Below are positions 34,851 to 46,625 of a stretch of 64,000 bases of DNA, one piece after another. The stretch is from Neonectria sp. B-13 (lineage: Eukaryota > Ascomycota > Sordariomycetes > Hypocreales > Nectriaceae): NCBI GenBank assembly GCA_002682825.1, contig NOKP01000001.1, forward strand, positions 684,501 through 748,500, written 5' to 3'. Positions within the stretch are counted from its first letter, which is position 1. Each line of letters begins with the position of its first letter. The position numbers were made by a program, and so were the translations under genes. The notes below the pieces were generated by a model. That model searched no databases. It had not been told where the DNA came from and worked only from the letters and a program-made list of their open reading frames with translations.

Positions 34851-35782
34851 ATCCTTTCCCATGAATGCGTTGGCATAGCTGTTGTGACGCCGGATGCTTG
34901 CTTGCTAGATGTCAGATGCCGCGACCGGCACGTGACATTTTGGGTGACCACTTTCACCATTATATTAAGGTTTAAGCTTTACAGCCTTAATCAATTGTAT
35001 GTAATACCTCAATCAGCTAGAAAAGCTAGATCTTAGAAAAGGCTAAAATCCCGTGGAATAAAAGCCTAGTCTATAAGGTTAATAATGTGAGTGATGCATC
35101 GCCGAAAGTTTGTGCGTCGAGTCAGCTCAATGATGAGATAGCAGTTCTACTAGGGACACAGATTACTTTTACTAATGGCACGATCGAATATATGCCCTGA
35201 TGGCTAATGCATATGGTATGATACAGAATTACTAAAGTTAGCTATGTATTTATTCCTGCTATTAGCAACAGTTGTTCATGTCCCTAGCACCATTGAAATT
35301 TGCTACTCTCACAAACGCGAATGATTGACTGTCAACATGAAATTTCTTGGCCTTTTGGGACCGAAGGCGTGGTTAGATACACACAGTGATGGCTGACTTT
35401 GCTTTGAACTAGCGACACTTTCATCGTGCATTGATCCCCTTCGTCTACACCCCACGATAGTGAGAAGCGATATGTCAAGAGTGACAGACAGAGCGCTGGT
35501 CGAGAGCTTAACCTTTCCCGATGAATTCGAAAGCCGTGGTACAATGGACAATAATCACTAGCACTAGGCGATGAAGGGAATGATAGATTATTAACAATTT
35601 ATTTTGCAAAGGAGCGAACAAGTATGAGCTCGGCCAGTGAGTGCTCTCTTTTTCTGTTCCTTCTTAGGGGTATATCAAGCATGGTACGCCATATTCCCTT
35701 GAAGACGGACGAATCTTCTCAACAAATGCAAATACGAGACGAGCTGCCACCAAAACGCAATTCAATAGATCCTTTCCGAGAT
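34851..35782. other. AT-rich intergenic stretch, no gene
   Basis: From about 34950 to 35300 the sequence is clearly more AT-rich than its surroundings, with TTAA and TATTA runs and AGCTAGAAAAGCTAGAT-like short repeats. It has no ORF of note and could be a short relic of mutated repeat DNA. The last 200 bases are the 3' flank of the permease gene. Confidence 0.4.
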
Positions 35783-37515
35783 TTAGTCCTCGTGCGTGGG
35801 AGGGCCGGCGTAGTTCTTGTGGCCCCAGACCCAGTACCAGATTCCGGAGACGCCGATGGCGAAGACGAAGACGACGGAGGCATAGTTCATAGTTGCGGCT
35901 GTTGTGGGGATCGTAGTGGGCATGCAGAACAGCGGGATGACCAGTAATGTCCAGGCTAAAAAGTAAGCAAGATGACGCCTGAGTTATGGGAAGGAGAACA
36001 TACCAATAGAGACGATGTTACAGACGGTACCCAGGGTACCCAGGTAGAACTTTCCGGTCTTGACCTGCTTGCGACCAGTGGCGAGACTGATGGCGATGGG
36101 AACGGCATAGGCGACAGTCAAGCAAATGACACCGACACCGGAGAAGGCGTTGAAAGCGGCGGTGCTTCCGAAGTAGAGAAGGCCGAGGATAAGCTGAACG
36201 GCCATGCTGAGCATCATGGCGTTGACAGGCACATCCAGCTTCTTGTTGACCTTCATCCAGATCCTGGCACCGGGGACGGCACCATCACGAGAAAAGGCCC
36301 AGACGCATCGCGAGGTGGCGGTGGTGCAGCCAATACCGCAGATAACGGCCAAGATCATGAGAGGGAAGACGAGACCAAAGGCACCTCCGGCAGAACCGAC
36401 AGCGCTCTTGAGGATGACGGGCATCGGCTGGGCGTACAGAATGAGCTCCTGGATGTCGGGGAGGACGAAGAGGAGGGGGATCAGGAAGAGGAGTCCGGCG
36501 AAGGTGTTGATGAAGACGGTGGCGACCATGGCCTTGGGGACCTGTTCGGAGGGTCTCTGGACCTCCTCACACATGCTGTAAAGGCAAGATATCAGCGACA
36601 CGGAACCCAAGGACAGCCATGCGAGGGCGCAATCCATAGGGCACTTACGAGATAATCATTCCAGTGGACGAGGTAGCGTAGGCAGCTTGCAGCAGACCGA
36701 CGCAGAAGGACCAGCCATCGGGCCAACCCGAAGAGGCCTCGAAGTTGGTGAAGACATACTTGGCATCGTGACGACCGTTCTTGGCCATGACCAGAACGGT
36801 GATCATGATGGCAATGACACCGGCAAAAGTCCAGAAGATAGCAGCAGTCTTGGGGAAGAGTCAGCTTAAGGCACGGGATACTTTAGGGGCGCTCAGGAAA
36901 GCTCACGTCAATCAGGGGAAGCCATTTGTTGCCGAGGGCAGACACGGCGTTGCAGAGCAGGGTGATGCCGAGGAAAATGAGGTAGGTCTGATACGTGGTT
37001 CCCTCGAGCACGGGGTTGCCGTCCGCATCCTCGAACACATTGACACAGCCGATGAAGAAGAGAGTGGTACCGAAGTTCACAGAGAGCGTAATGGTAATGT
37101 TGCCGACGAGGTACAGCCAGCCACAGATCCAACTGGCAACACGGCGCCATCGGGCGGGAGCCAGCATGAAGGCCTGGTAGTAGACACCTCCGGCAGTGGG
37201 ATAGACGCTGGTGATTTCACCGAGGGACGAAGCAACACACACGATGATGATGGAGACACCGACCCAACCCCAGAGAATGTTGACGGGTCCGCCGCCGACC
37301 AGCGGGTAGTAGAGGGTGGTGGCGAGGCCGTAGGGGATGGCGGCGAGGACGAAGGACATGAAGGCGACCTGGAGAGTCGAGCGGTTTCGGGCCAGCTCGG
37401 GCTTGTAGCCCATGGTCTCGAGCAGCTGATCGGCCGAGTCGGGGCCGCTGGAGCCCGGGTGGCTCTCGAGCTTGTCGCTGCCGGCATCCTTGAGGAACTC
37501 GGGAGACGACGCCAT
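35783..37515 (-). CDS. GABA/choline-type amino-acid permease (APC superfamily, ACT family)
   Basis: Four exons: 37515-36907, 36848-36649, 36575-36004 and 35955-35783, total 517 residues, close to the family's usual length. About 12 membrane segments follow a 45-residue cytosolic N-terminus. Family elements include SLGEITSVYPTAGGVYYQ, WICGWLYLVGNITITLSVNFGTTLF, the MCEEVQRPSEQVPKAM stretch and CVWAFSRDGAVPG. These are shared by fungal Uga4/Hnm1-like carriers for GABA, choline or related amines. It acts at the plasma or vacuolar membrane; the substrate is not resolved. Codon use is strongly biased to C/G at third positions, typical of well-expressed fungal genes, and this generates long antisense shadow frames (227 and 271 codons). 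The upstream minus-strand leader is pyrimidine-rich. Confidence 0.94.
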
Positions 37516-39463
37516 GGTGGCGGATGGTGGGGGAGGGAGGAAGTGTGTGGTTGTTTGTTTGTTGCGTGCCCGATCGAAGGTTGCGGTTTAGGTTGACAGG
37601 TCGGAAAGAAAAAAGAGAGCCCCGTCAAAGAATGGAATGGGGAAGGGAAGGGAAAGGAAGGTAGGTAAGACGGCGATCAGGAAACCGGGAGGGGGGAGGA
37701 GTATTAGTATGAATAGATAGAGAAGGGCCCAATAATACGGAAAGGGTGGGCGGGCAAGGCTAGTGACAGGACAGTGTCGAACTGAGAGGCGACTGAGGGA
37801 GTGAGGGTGTAGATAACAGGCGGTCCGTGGACGGGAAGGACTGGGCGAACAGGTTGGTTCGAAACAGGGGTCAATCAATCACACGTGGCGAGCCTAAGGT
37901 AGAGCTGAGAGTGCTGAGAGCATCAGTAATTGATTCCTTTTTGCGGATGTTGTGCCTTGGGGACTGAGGACTGGGACTGGGGACTGGGGGAGTTGCGGAT
38001 TGAGCACCGGAGGCGACTGGGGTGATGAAGAGCAAGACACTGGGTCGCTGGGATGCTGGAGACGGGGATGGTGAGAAGGGGAAAGGTCAGGTCGGGGCGC
38101 CTGCACCACCGAACGTTGCAGACAAGGGCCTGATAGAGAGCCCTCGAGGGAATCAATCAAAATCATGCCGAGCCAACAGCCAAGCAAGTACCTTCAGTGG
38201 GAAATCACTCGGCCGCGATACCTGCGTGAGACGACACGAAAGCCTATTTGAGAGGCACTCTGGGCTATGCTGCTTAGCGCGTGGGGCGACCAGATTTCGG
38301 TGGAGAGCGATGAGGCTTTAAGGCTTCCCGAAACGTAACGCGCTCGGCGAGACTTCACAGGCGGCGGCACGGAGTGCTAGAATGGAGGGAGGGACAGATT
38401 ATTACGGTTTGTGCACAGCAAGACTCCGACGTCATTACCCTGGGGGCCACCGCGGCCAGTGGACGGGGAGAGCGCCGGGGAGTGGGTGCACCAAGCGGCC
38501 AGGCCGATCGGGCTGTTGGCTTAAACCGGAAGGAGATTAATACCGCGGCGCTGTGGGCGTCAAGGGGGGGCATGATTCCATGCAGAAGAAGCGGACTAGG
38601 GGGAGGCTAGGGGGGAACGATGGAAGCAAGTTGGTCCCTTGATGTTCGGCGGGGGCGAACAAGTACGTGCATGGGTTGGTCGGTGGTCGATAAACGGAGG
38701 AGGGATGGATCATGGAGGAGGAGGAGGAGGAGGGGAGTTGGGGAATTGGGAGAGAGAATGGGGGGCCAAGAACCGGGGGGAGGGGGATATATGGAGTAAT
38801 GATAGAGTAACCATACTGGTTGACTGGATAGACACGAGACGAGGGTATCACGGCGGCTTTAGTTAATGGTCTGGGCCACCCCTGGGCTGGGTTTGTTCCA
38901 GTGCCGCGGTGACTCGATGCAAGCCAATCGTCAGGCCATGGCTGATCACTGATCAGTCTGGCCGCGCTCGCTAAGATTGTTGGTTGGAGCCTCGGAGGCC
39001 ATGGATGATGATGATGAATGAAGGGCCTCCCGGGCAAAGCTTCCGAATGGTCACCGAGGGTCAGCAAACTGGGACCCCTGTCGACGGTCTAAGTAACACA
39101 CAATACGGATTCTATGCTGTCGCGTGCCCTGACTCTGCCTGGATGCGACTCTGCTGTATGTAGCGTAGCCGCGCTCTCTCGAGACGCCTCTCACCACCAC
39201 CGCCGCCACCATCACCACCACCAGCGTCGTCGTGGGGTTTGTTGGTCGATGCCCCAGGAACGAAACCCATGCCAAGCTGCCTCAAATCATGCCGAACCAA
39301 CCATGTTTGTCATGCCTGCCATGCCTGCCTGCCATGCATTATGGACGCAATGCAATGCCAGTCTTGTAGTTGTTGTTGTTGTTGTTGTTGTTGTAGTTGT
39401 TGATGTCCCGGAGACAGGCAGAGGCAGACACAGAGCCAGATGCAGTTCCTGTCCTCGTCCGAC
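37516..39463. promoter_or_regulatory. Permease promoter region and simple repeats, no gene
   Basis: The first 200 bases are CT-rich on the minus strand (AAGGGAAGGGAAAGGAAGG on the plus strand at 37640-37665), fitting the permease 5' UTR and promoter. Further on are a GGACTGGGGACTGGG run at 37965-37990, a GAG-repeat at 38714-38736, CACCAC-type runs at 39192-39222, and a GTT microsatellite at 39366-39403. No ORF is convincing. Confidence 0.45.
39366..39403. repeat. GTT trinucleotide microsatellite
   Basis: About 12 GTT units with one GTA interruption lie just downstream of the coactosin stop codon (3' side, minus-strand gene), so they may be in its 3' UTR. Confidence 0.9.
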
Positions 39464-39904
39464 TCAACCCCGTCCCCCGTTGTAGTCGGCGCCTCCGGCC
39501 TTCCTCAGCCGGACCACGATATCCCCCTCGTCCAGCTCCGACTTGTCGCTCGTCGTAACCGCGATGCTGTGATGCGCCAGCACGCGCTTGACGTCGCCGC
39601 TCTCGATGCTGACGCGCGCCTTGCGCATCACCTTGGTGTTCTCGCCGATCCAGACCGCCAGCACGAACTTGACCCGCGTGCTCTCCTTGTCGTTGGCGTA
39701 CTCGACGCGCACGTAGCCGTACTGCACCTGCCCGTCGTCCAGGTGCGTCACCAGCTCCGCGAGGCCCCCGGAGCCCGTCTGCGTCAGCTCCAGCTTGTTG
39801 CCCGCCGCCGCCGCGTACGAGATGAGCAGCCAGTTGGTGTCGTCCTTGTCAGAGCGCACCGCGTCGTACGCGGCCGCGATATCGGCAGCGCCCAGGCCGG
39901 ACAT
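39464..39904 (-). CDS. Coactosin-like actin-binding protein (ADF-H domain)
   Basis: This single-exon frame has 146 residues, the usual size of coactosins. It is one ADF-homology domain from about residue 5 to 135: AAYDAVRSDKDDTNWLLISY at the start, then YGYVRVEYANDKESTRVKFVLAVWIGE, and VKRVLAHHSIAV with the acidic-basic ELDEGDIVVRLRKAGGADYN end. Coactosins bind F-actin and counter capping protein in the cytosol. The start at 39904 is the only in-frame ATG before the domain. No partner gene is nearby. Confidence in family is high; in vivo role is by homology only. Confidence 0.95.
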   Translation of the reverse strand: MSGLGAADIAAAYDAVRSDKDDTNWLLISYAAAAGNKLELTQTGSGGLAELVTHLDDGQVQYGYVRVEYANDKESTRVKFVLAVWIGENTKVMRKARVSIESGDVKRVLAHHSIAVTTSDKSELDEGDIVVRLRKAGGADYNGGRG

Positions 39905-41950
39905 TGATAGCGAGTCTTGTCAAAAACCGGAAGAGAAAAAAAAAGAGGGGATCGTGATAGCGGACAGCAGCGTGCTGAGCTCGGTCCCGTGGGGTATATA
40001 GGGGGATGGCCGTGATTTCGGTCGATCGATCGGTTCCTTTGGCTCAGTTGGGGTCGATTTGGCTATCGCGGAGCTGTGCGCCAGTGAGAGTCTCCCAACT
40101 TCCGACGGCAACGGAAACGGCAACGGCAACGGCAAAGGCAATTATTACGGGTCGGGAAGGGGTCGAGTTCGGGTCTGAGCTCTCTTTGTATCTCTCTCCT
40201 GGTTGTGGTGGTGAGTCTGAGAGCCAGGTGGGCGAGTCCTCTTCCGTCCGTCCTGGAGAGACAAACTCGCTTCCCTTTCCTCTCCAACCAAGAGCGGCCG
40301 AATTTGCCATTTGTGCGTCTGCGGGTCGGCTTGCTCTTCTAGGGAAAGCCCGGCTTGATACTGCATTGCTACTAGTCCGCACGAATAGTCGGCAGCTCCT
40401 CGTAACAATGGGCGCTCTTTGGTCAGGACTTGTCAGCCGCTGGCGTCGGTGCGCCCCCCATTCATTTGCTACCCACTCTCCCGTAATAAGACGTGAGTGG
40501 TGAGGTATCGGACTGTGCTCCTTCTTTTACTGTATCGCGTACGTACTTGTAACGGAGTCTCGGGCGAGTTAGATGCTAACCCGCCTAGTCCTCGGCCTCG
40601 GACACCACCGCCGCTCTCGTCTTCCCGCGCCCGTTCTAAACGAAGCTAGCCCGGTGGGACCGTCTTGAATTTCGACTCTTTGGCGCCATGCCATATGAGG
40701 TCATGGATGGAGCTTCTCGACCGAGTCGACTGGCGACCCCGTTTCCGGCGTGGAACCGTTTACGAACGTCAAATGGCCTGCGGCGTTCTGAGCCGCCATT
40801 AGCCTGCGAGATAGCGGGCCTTGCATCGCCATGTCCCCCCACCGGTTCAATCCCAGTTCCCTGGCCGTCATCATCCTTCCCTGGGCTGGGGGCCATCGCC
40901 GGGAAGAAGAAAAGAATGCGAGGATTCTGTACTAAGCTGCTCCACCTCGCCGATTCTGAGCCAGACGGTTCAGTCCCGCTGGATGGACCCTCAGTTTCAC
41001 TACGACTGTACGAACCTCTTCCGCTTGATGGCCTCGCCCATGATTGGCTCCTGCGCTGCATCTCCGGAATCATCGCCGGCTCGGAATGCCGCTCAACTCC
41101 AAGACCAAGTGGGCTCTCTACGGCACCATGGCCTGATACCTGAAGCCCTCGAATGTCTTGATCGATATCTTCCACGACGTATGAGCATGACCATGGCGAA
41201 AGGGTGGATTTGGGCGGTTTGCCTCCGTTTCTCCCCCATTCCTCCACTCCATGCCCAGCCAAGACGGGGTTTTCAGTTCCCGTTGAGAGTCCCCATCTAG
41301 ACGACCCTCTCTCTCCATTCTCCAAGCCACGACCCGCTCGCAGGCCTCCCCCGGGAAAATACAGCCTTACAACCTCATCAAGTCACCTTGGGGCATCCGT
41401 CAGAGCCCAACCGTGGCGCTTCCTCGCCCTTTCTCGCCATTGTCGTACAACAACGAGAATAAGAATAGACAACTCAAGTCCCTGGCGATGGGCCTTTCCG
41501 TTTTTCTCATCCATGGCACAGGCTGACCGCGTCACATTACGTGGACGCCGGCAATGCCTGTGGAGTATCAGCTTCAGCTCACGCGTCTCAGCGTTTCACT
41601 TGGGACGCTCCGACCCGAGAACGCGCCACGCGTGAAGGGAAAAAAGTCGGCACCACTCACGGCTTTGGCGGCCGGGTGGAGTTTTGTTTTAGAATCAGTG
41701 GCAGCGCAAGCCAACTGAATCGCCGACATTTCTTTTTATACTGCTGTGACACATATGCTGCGCTCAAACCACGGCGTCTCCTGGATCACCGCCTCCACCG
41801 CACGAGATTAATGCGCCGTACTGATGTTGAAAGTGGTTACAGACGACTGGCACGCGACTTACCCATTGTTAACCACGGACATTTTGGGTTCTGTCTCGGC
41901 CATCTCCACTCAATTGAATAGCCTGGCGATGGGTGCGATGTGGTCTCAAC
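39905..41950. other. Upstream flank of coactosin, unassigned ORFs, no recognised gene
   Basis: The coactosin promoter should lie in the first part. Overlapping frames of 229 codons (40636-41325, -) and 151-159 codons (40688-41143 and 40821-41300, +) occur together. They are Ser/Pro/Gly/Arg-rich with no motif, so I cannot choose a real one. A run of CGGCAACGGAAACGGCAACGG at 40103-40133 is a short hexamer repeat. Confidence 0.35.
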
Positions 41951-44649
41951 AAAGTCAGCGTGAGCACCGATTCCTCCAGAGCGAACAACACTGAGTACAG
42001 GTGGTCTCTTTATCCCACGGGCCCCCATCGGCTTCTTGCATTCCATCTGCCATTCCCCTCGAGCAACTCTGGGCCCCGATTCGTGTTCCCACACCATTGT
42101 AGGGTAGGTGCGGTCCTCAACTGAGGAACAACGGCGATATTGGTGGCGATGAGCAGAATGTGTCAGCTACTGATTTGGACGAGTGAAACGTAATACCTTT
42201 ATTTTATTTATGGAGATTCTAGGTGTCCACTCAATGAACCTGAAATTCTTTTTAATATTTTGATTCTTGATTTATTGATAGTTGTCGGCTCGTAAGGAGT
42301 TCGACCTTAATTTTCCAATGCAACACGAAAAGTCGAACTTAAGTGGTTTTGTTCGTGTCTTGGCCCAGGTAATCATACTCCTTGGCCTATTCCTCCTCAA
42401 GTTCTTCCTGTAGGTTTCTCGTAGCTTCTTGTCAGCATCATGCAATTCTATGACTGGTGTCTATTACCAGAAATTGTGTTGAATTCTACATCAGACACAT
42501 CAACGAGAGAGATACCGGCATTATCATGGACAAAGATATCAGGGACGAAAGAGATAATGATTGGGGAAATATTGTTGGTGAAGACGGCATCAAAAGGACA
42601 CACGCCAGAAGTCTAGAATACCAACACTATGCTCCGGGATTAAGCTTTTCGTAGAACATTAGGCTCGGCTCAAACTTGGAATGCTACTCTGGGGGTTGTG
42701 CTGCTAACACATCCATTTTTACTAGGTATCATTTTGACGCCCACAGGTTTGATTACTCCTTCCAGTACTGAACAACGAATGAATCCATCCTGCTGCTTTG
42801 ACTTTTGGAATGAGCACTTTGCGGATGCTGATAAGAATTCAACCTCATGCTTAGCGTCTCCGTTGCGGGAGGTGAATGCCTCACCATCAAGTACGTTCAA
42901 ATTCCCTTTTCACCTCGGCGATGATATCACGATGCGCACCGAGCATCGACATGGCGGAAGTAGAGCAGGGTTGAAACAGAGGCTTGGACGCCGTGGTAGC
43001 GAGCGCTTCTTAGTACCACAAGGAAAATGGGGGACAGTAGCAAATCGACATATTCCGAATGTCTGCTTGTAATGGGGGAGTTGGGCGGCAGCGAAAGCTA
43101 CGCGACAATTACGAAACTAATACGACTCATACTACCTGACAGACGACGCTGCGAACATCGCCCGATCGCTGATTTGCTTTGAAGACCGACCCTCTGAGTC
43201 CGTGGTTCGCACCAAATCCGTTACTCGGTAAGAAAATAATACAAAACCATGGTTTCAAGATGCAATATTCACATAGCTATGATGCTGGGGGATTTCTTCG
43301 CGAATCACTCGTGCGCGATAGAGAATCATATCTAAATAAAACCGAACTTAAGTCTTTTTCTGTGTGGTGCGTGTGTCCAAACTCAAGCTGGCAAATTAAT
43401 TCAGGCGTAATGCTCGCCGGGTAAAATCACCGACTGGAAGTGACTTCTCAAAGTGTATCGCTTAGGGATTGACTATTGCCATGTCCATTGCACCGTGTGG
43501 CCTCTCTTCCCCTTGCCTACATTCACGCCGGTTCACATCAGACTCCAATTGGTCATATAATTAATTTGTACAGAGACACCCGGCCGAATTGTGTCACAGT
43601 AGACAACGGCTCTTATTATGTGAACGGCAGTGGTCTGCTATGGCCCAAAGGACCATAATCTCCAATCAAGTGCCCGATCCCTAACCCAGCACCATTAGGA
43701 CATAGAAAGTGTTATGGGTCTTACAGTTCGAGGACGATGGGGTTCTGCTCAGGTACTATTGGATTTACCAGTCTACTGTTCTTAATAGAGTGTCAGCAGG
43801 CGCCGAACTTATACATTGATCAAAGGTTTGGTGTTAGGGATGGAGTTAGATATTGCGGTTAGATCCTTTAAAGCTTTGAGTCATAATTGTTTCGAACCTA
43901 CTGTCCTTGTGCCCAATACTGATACAACCCTTTATTATTGTTCTGAAGAGTTGTGGATCTCAACGCCTCCAGAGATGGCTTGTGGAAATCCCTGTTGTTG
44001 CATTGATCTCTTTCGGGGGACAATATGGCGATTTTTGGAGACGAAGAGACGCCAAGCCAAGGTGAATGGCGTGGCTGCTGAAACACCACCTTTTTAGAGG
44101 GCTACTTCAACCAACGATCGTTTAGTGTTTAAGATGGTGATGATCTGGTAACCCGATTGTTGATCTTGACCTGCTCCTTGGCACGTCATCCCTGTATCGG
44201 GGTGAAAATGTCGACATCCATAGAGGAGGGGCCTTGGCGAGAATCACACGGCCGTTATTTATGCATATAAATCTATTGTAGCATCGTTCGCACGCGATAT
44301 AGATTAGCTCTGAAAAAGATACAGGATCGACGCCTGCTGATCGGGCCCGGTCCGATGAAATTTGCCCTTTCTAGGCACGAGGGGATGTCGTCCTTTCTGA
44401 GCAAATGACGCAACAGACCTGTTTTCGGGAATTCATGGGTCGGAGGTTACACAGGCCCCACTGCGGTGCTATCGAATCCCAGAATATCGACATCAATCCC
44501 CAGGTTCAGACATGCAGTGGCGAACAGGGTGTGGCGCGTTTGTGACCGGGCCTCGTGTTTGTGCCGCAGAGTGCGACCTTATATAAAGCTGTTGGCCAGT
44601 CTATACGTTTCTCCCGTCTCTGGAACAAGACGCGAAAAAGACGACGATC
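41951..44649. other. AT-rich gene-poor stretch, no recognised gene
   Basis: From about 42130 onward the base composition drops to AT-rich and ORFs are short (at most 124 codons at 42698-43072) without family features. The texture resembles decayed, C-to-T mutated repeat DNA, but I recognise no transposase or reverse-transcriptase fragments. The last 200 bases are the promoter of the permease starting at 44650. Confidence 0.35.
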
Positions 44650-46389
44650 ATGGCAAACTCGGACCATCAGGACTCGAGCTCGGGAATCACTGAGGCCCAG
44701 CATCCTCCTCAAACCGGGTTCTTCAAGGTTGTCTCGCGGTATATCCCGTACTTTCGAAACCCTGAACATGTTCTCCTCTTTAAGCTGGATTGCTTCCTGC
44801 TTACCTGGGCCTTTCTCGCCGGTGTATGACTTCCCGCTTCCAGCCGCAAAGGGCATGATTCTGAATTCCTGGCTAACTATCTATATTGAACAGATTCTTA
44901 AGGAATTAGATCAGAGTGCAACGACCCAGGCCTATGTATCGGGCATGAGGGAGTCATTGAGCCTATACGGCAATGAACTGGTTCAATTCACAACGTTTTT
45001 CTCTGCGGGTTATGCCATCGGTCTTGTTCCAGGCCAGCTAATCCAGACCAAAGTAAGTGGAATTGAAGTTCGAGACTCAAGTTTCACCAAGCTAACTTTC
45101 TAGATTCGGCCTTCTATCTTTTTACCCTTTTGCGAAATGACGTGGGGGTTGTTGGTCTTGTTGTACGTGTGAGATGTTTCCTGGACCGTACACATAAACT
45201 GACACGCTTGATAATTAGCACTTACAAAGCCCCAAATGCTCAGACTATCTTTGGCCTGCGCTTCTTCCTTGGAATTTTCTCTGCGGTCTTCTGGCCTAGC
45301 GTTGTGTCTCTGATCTTCAACTGGTACACGCCCGCAGAGCTCGCCGTTAGGATCGCCTTCTTTACCATCTCGGATGTCGCAGGAGCGATGTTTCTAGGCG
45401 CCCTACAGGCAGCACTCTACAAGAACATGAACGGAGTCCATGGACTAGCTGGGTGGCAGTGGCTCTTCATCATTTCCGGCGCCATCACGGTGGGCCAAGC
45501 GCTTATTGGCTTCGTCATCATTCCGGATTCACCAGCGTACACCCGCGCAATTTGGTTGACGGATACAGAGAAGGAGATTGCTCGGAAGCGCATGAGTGAT
45601 GTTGGCGCCAACACATCTCAGCTGATCCCCGTGAGTGTGTTGAAGGAGAAGCTGCGGAAGCTCATTGTCCATCCCGTCACCTACTTCTTCCTGTTCTCCT
45701 TCGCCCTCAGTGCCTGGGGACACCGGGCAAACTCCTACTTCGTCCTGTACCTCGAAAGCCTGACAGACGCCGAGGGAAACCGCCGCTACAGCACGTATCA
45801 AGTCAACGTGCTGCCCCTTGGTGGCTATGCCCTCCAGATCCTAACCAACCTGGTGCTGAACTGGCTCTCCGACTATAAGCACTGGCGCTGGCAAATCAGC
45901 ATTGGTTCGACCTTCTGCTACGGGATCATCCTATGCGTCCTGTGTGCATGGCCGTCTGATTACAAAGTTGTCTTAGGTTTCTACTTCTTGACTTACGCCA
46001 CCAGTGCCGGCAGCCCATCGTTCATGGCATGGATGGCTGAGCTCTTGCGGAAGGAGCCCGAAGCACGTGCTATCATTGTTGCACTCACAGTCACACTGGT
46101 TTACGTTGGACACGCAACGATTCCTCTGCGTACTTTCAGAGTCGCAGATGCCCCACGGTATCCAATTGGATTCCCTGTTTCCACTGCCTTCACATTTGCA
46201 TCCATCTTCATTCAGTTCGGTATGCTATGGTGGGGAAACCGAAATCCACAGCTGGTAGAATATGGCTACGATGCGCCGAAGAATGTACCGAGGGTGGTGG
46301 ACGAAGAAAACTCGAGCGTTGTTAGAGCCGGATCGTCTAGCGACTCCAAGACTGCGCATGCGGAGGTTTTGAAGGTACGGGATGAGTAA
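44650..46389 (+). CDS. MFS permease of the Fen2/Liz1 (pantothenate) - Dal5 group
   Basis: Four exons: 44650-44823, 44894-45052, 45104-45162 and 45219-46389, total 520 residues. The joined N-terminal part reads LDCFLLTWAFLAGILKELDQSATTQAYVSGMRE, the conserved first helix and loop of the anion:cation symporter (ACS) family. It continues with VPGQLIQTKIRPS and IFGLRFFLGIFSA. The SxYVSGMRE element points to the Fen2/Liz1 pantothenate-transporter subgroup rather than the nicotinate or allantoate subgroup, but substrate calls inside this family are unreliable. It is a plasma-membrane proton symporter by family. The third exon is only 59 bases. The gene stands just upstream of, and convergent with, the RTA1-like gene (236 bases apart). 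Confidence 0.9.
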
Positions 46390-46625
46390 AGCTGATCGCT
46401 GGAAACTTCAGTCGTTTTGTAACACGATCTCTGCTTTATATTATTGAATAAATGTTCAATAATGTGTCGATATTTCGCCTTAGTTCCCTGTGATGACATT
46501 CCATGAGTACGTGATGGAAATTGGGACGTTTATGATATTATGGCTATCTATATATCTGGTTACCAAGCCCAGTGCTGACCGTGTGTGAAAGATCTATCTT
46601 GAACCATGCTAAAACCCCCCATGGA

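Noticed and set aside
35972..37596. Plus-strand frames of 227 and 271 codons
   Set aside because: They are antisense to the four-exon amino-acid permease and consist of Gly/Asp/Glu-rich sequence produced by the biased codons on the other strand.
37840..37880. Possible tRNA T-arm (GGTTCGAAAC-like string)
   Set aside because: No acceptor stem, D-arm or anticodon arm can be paired around it; other GGTTCGA-like strings (5531, 31208, 40844) fail the same test.
40636..41325. 229-codon minus-strand ORF upstream of coactosin
   Set aside because: Comparable ORFs exist on the opposite strand over the same bases and neither shows family features; left unassigned.
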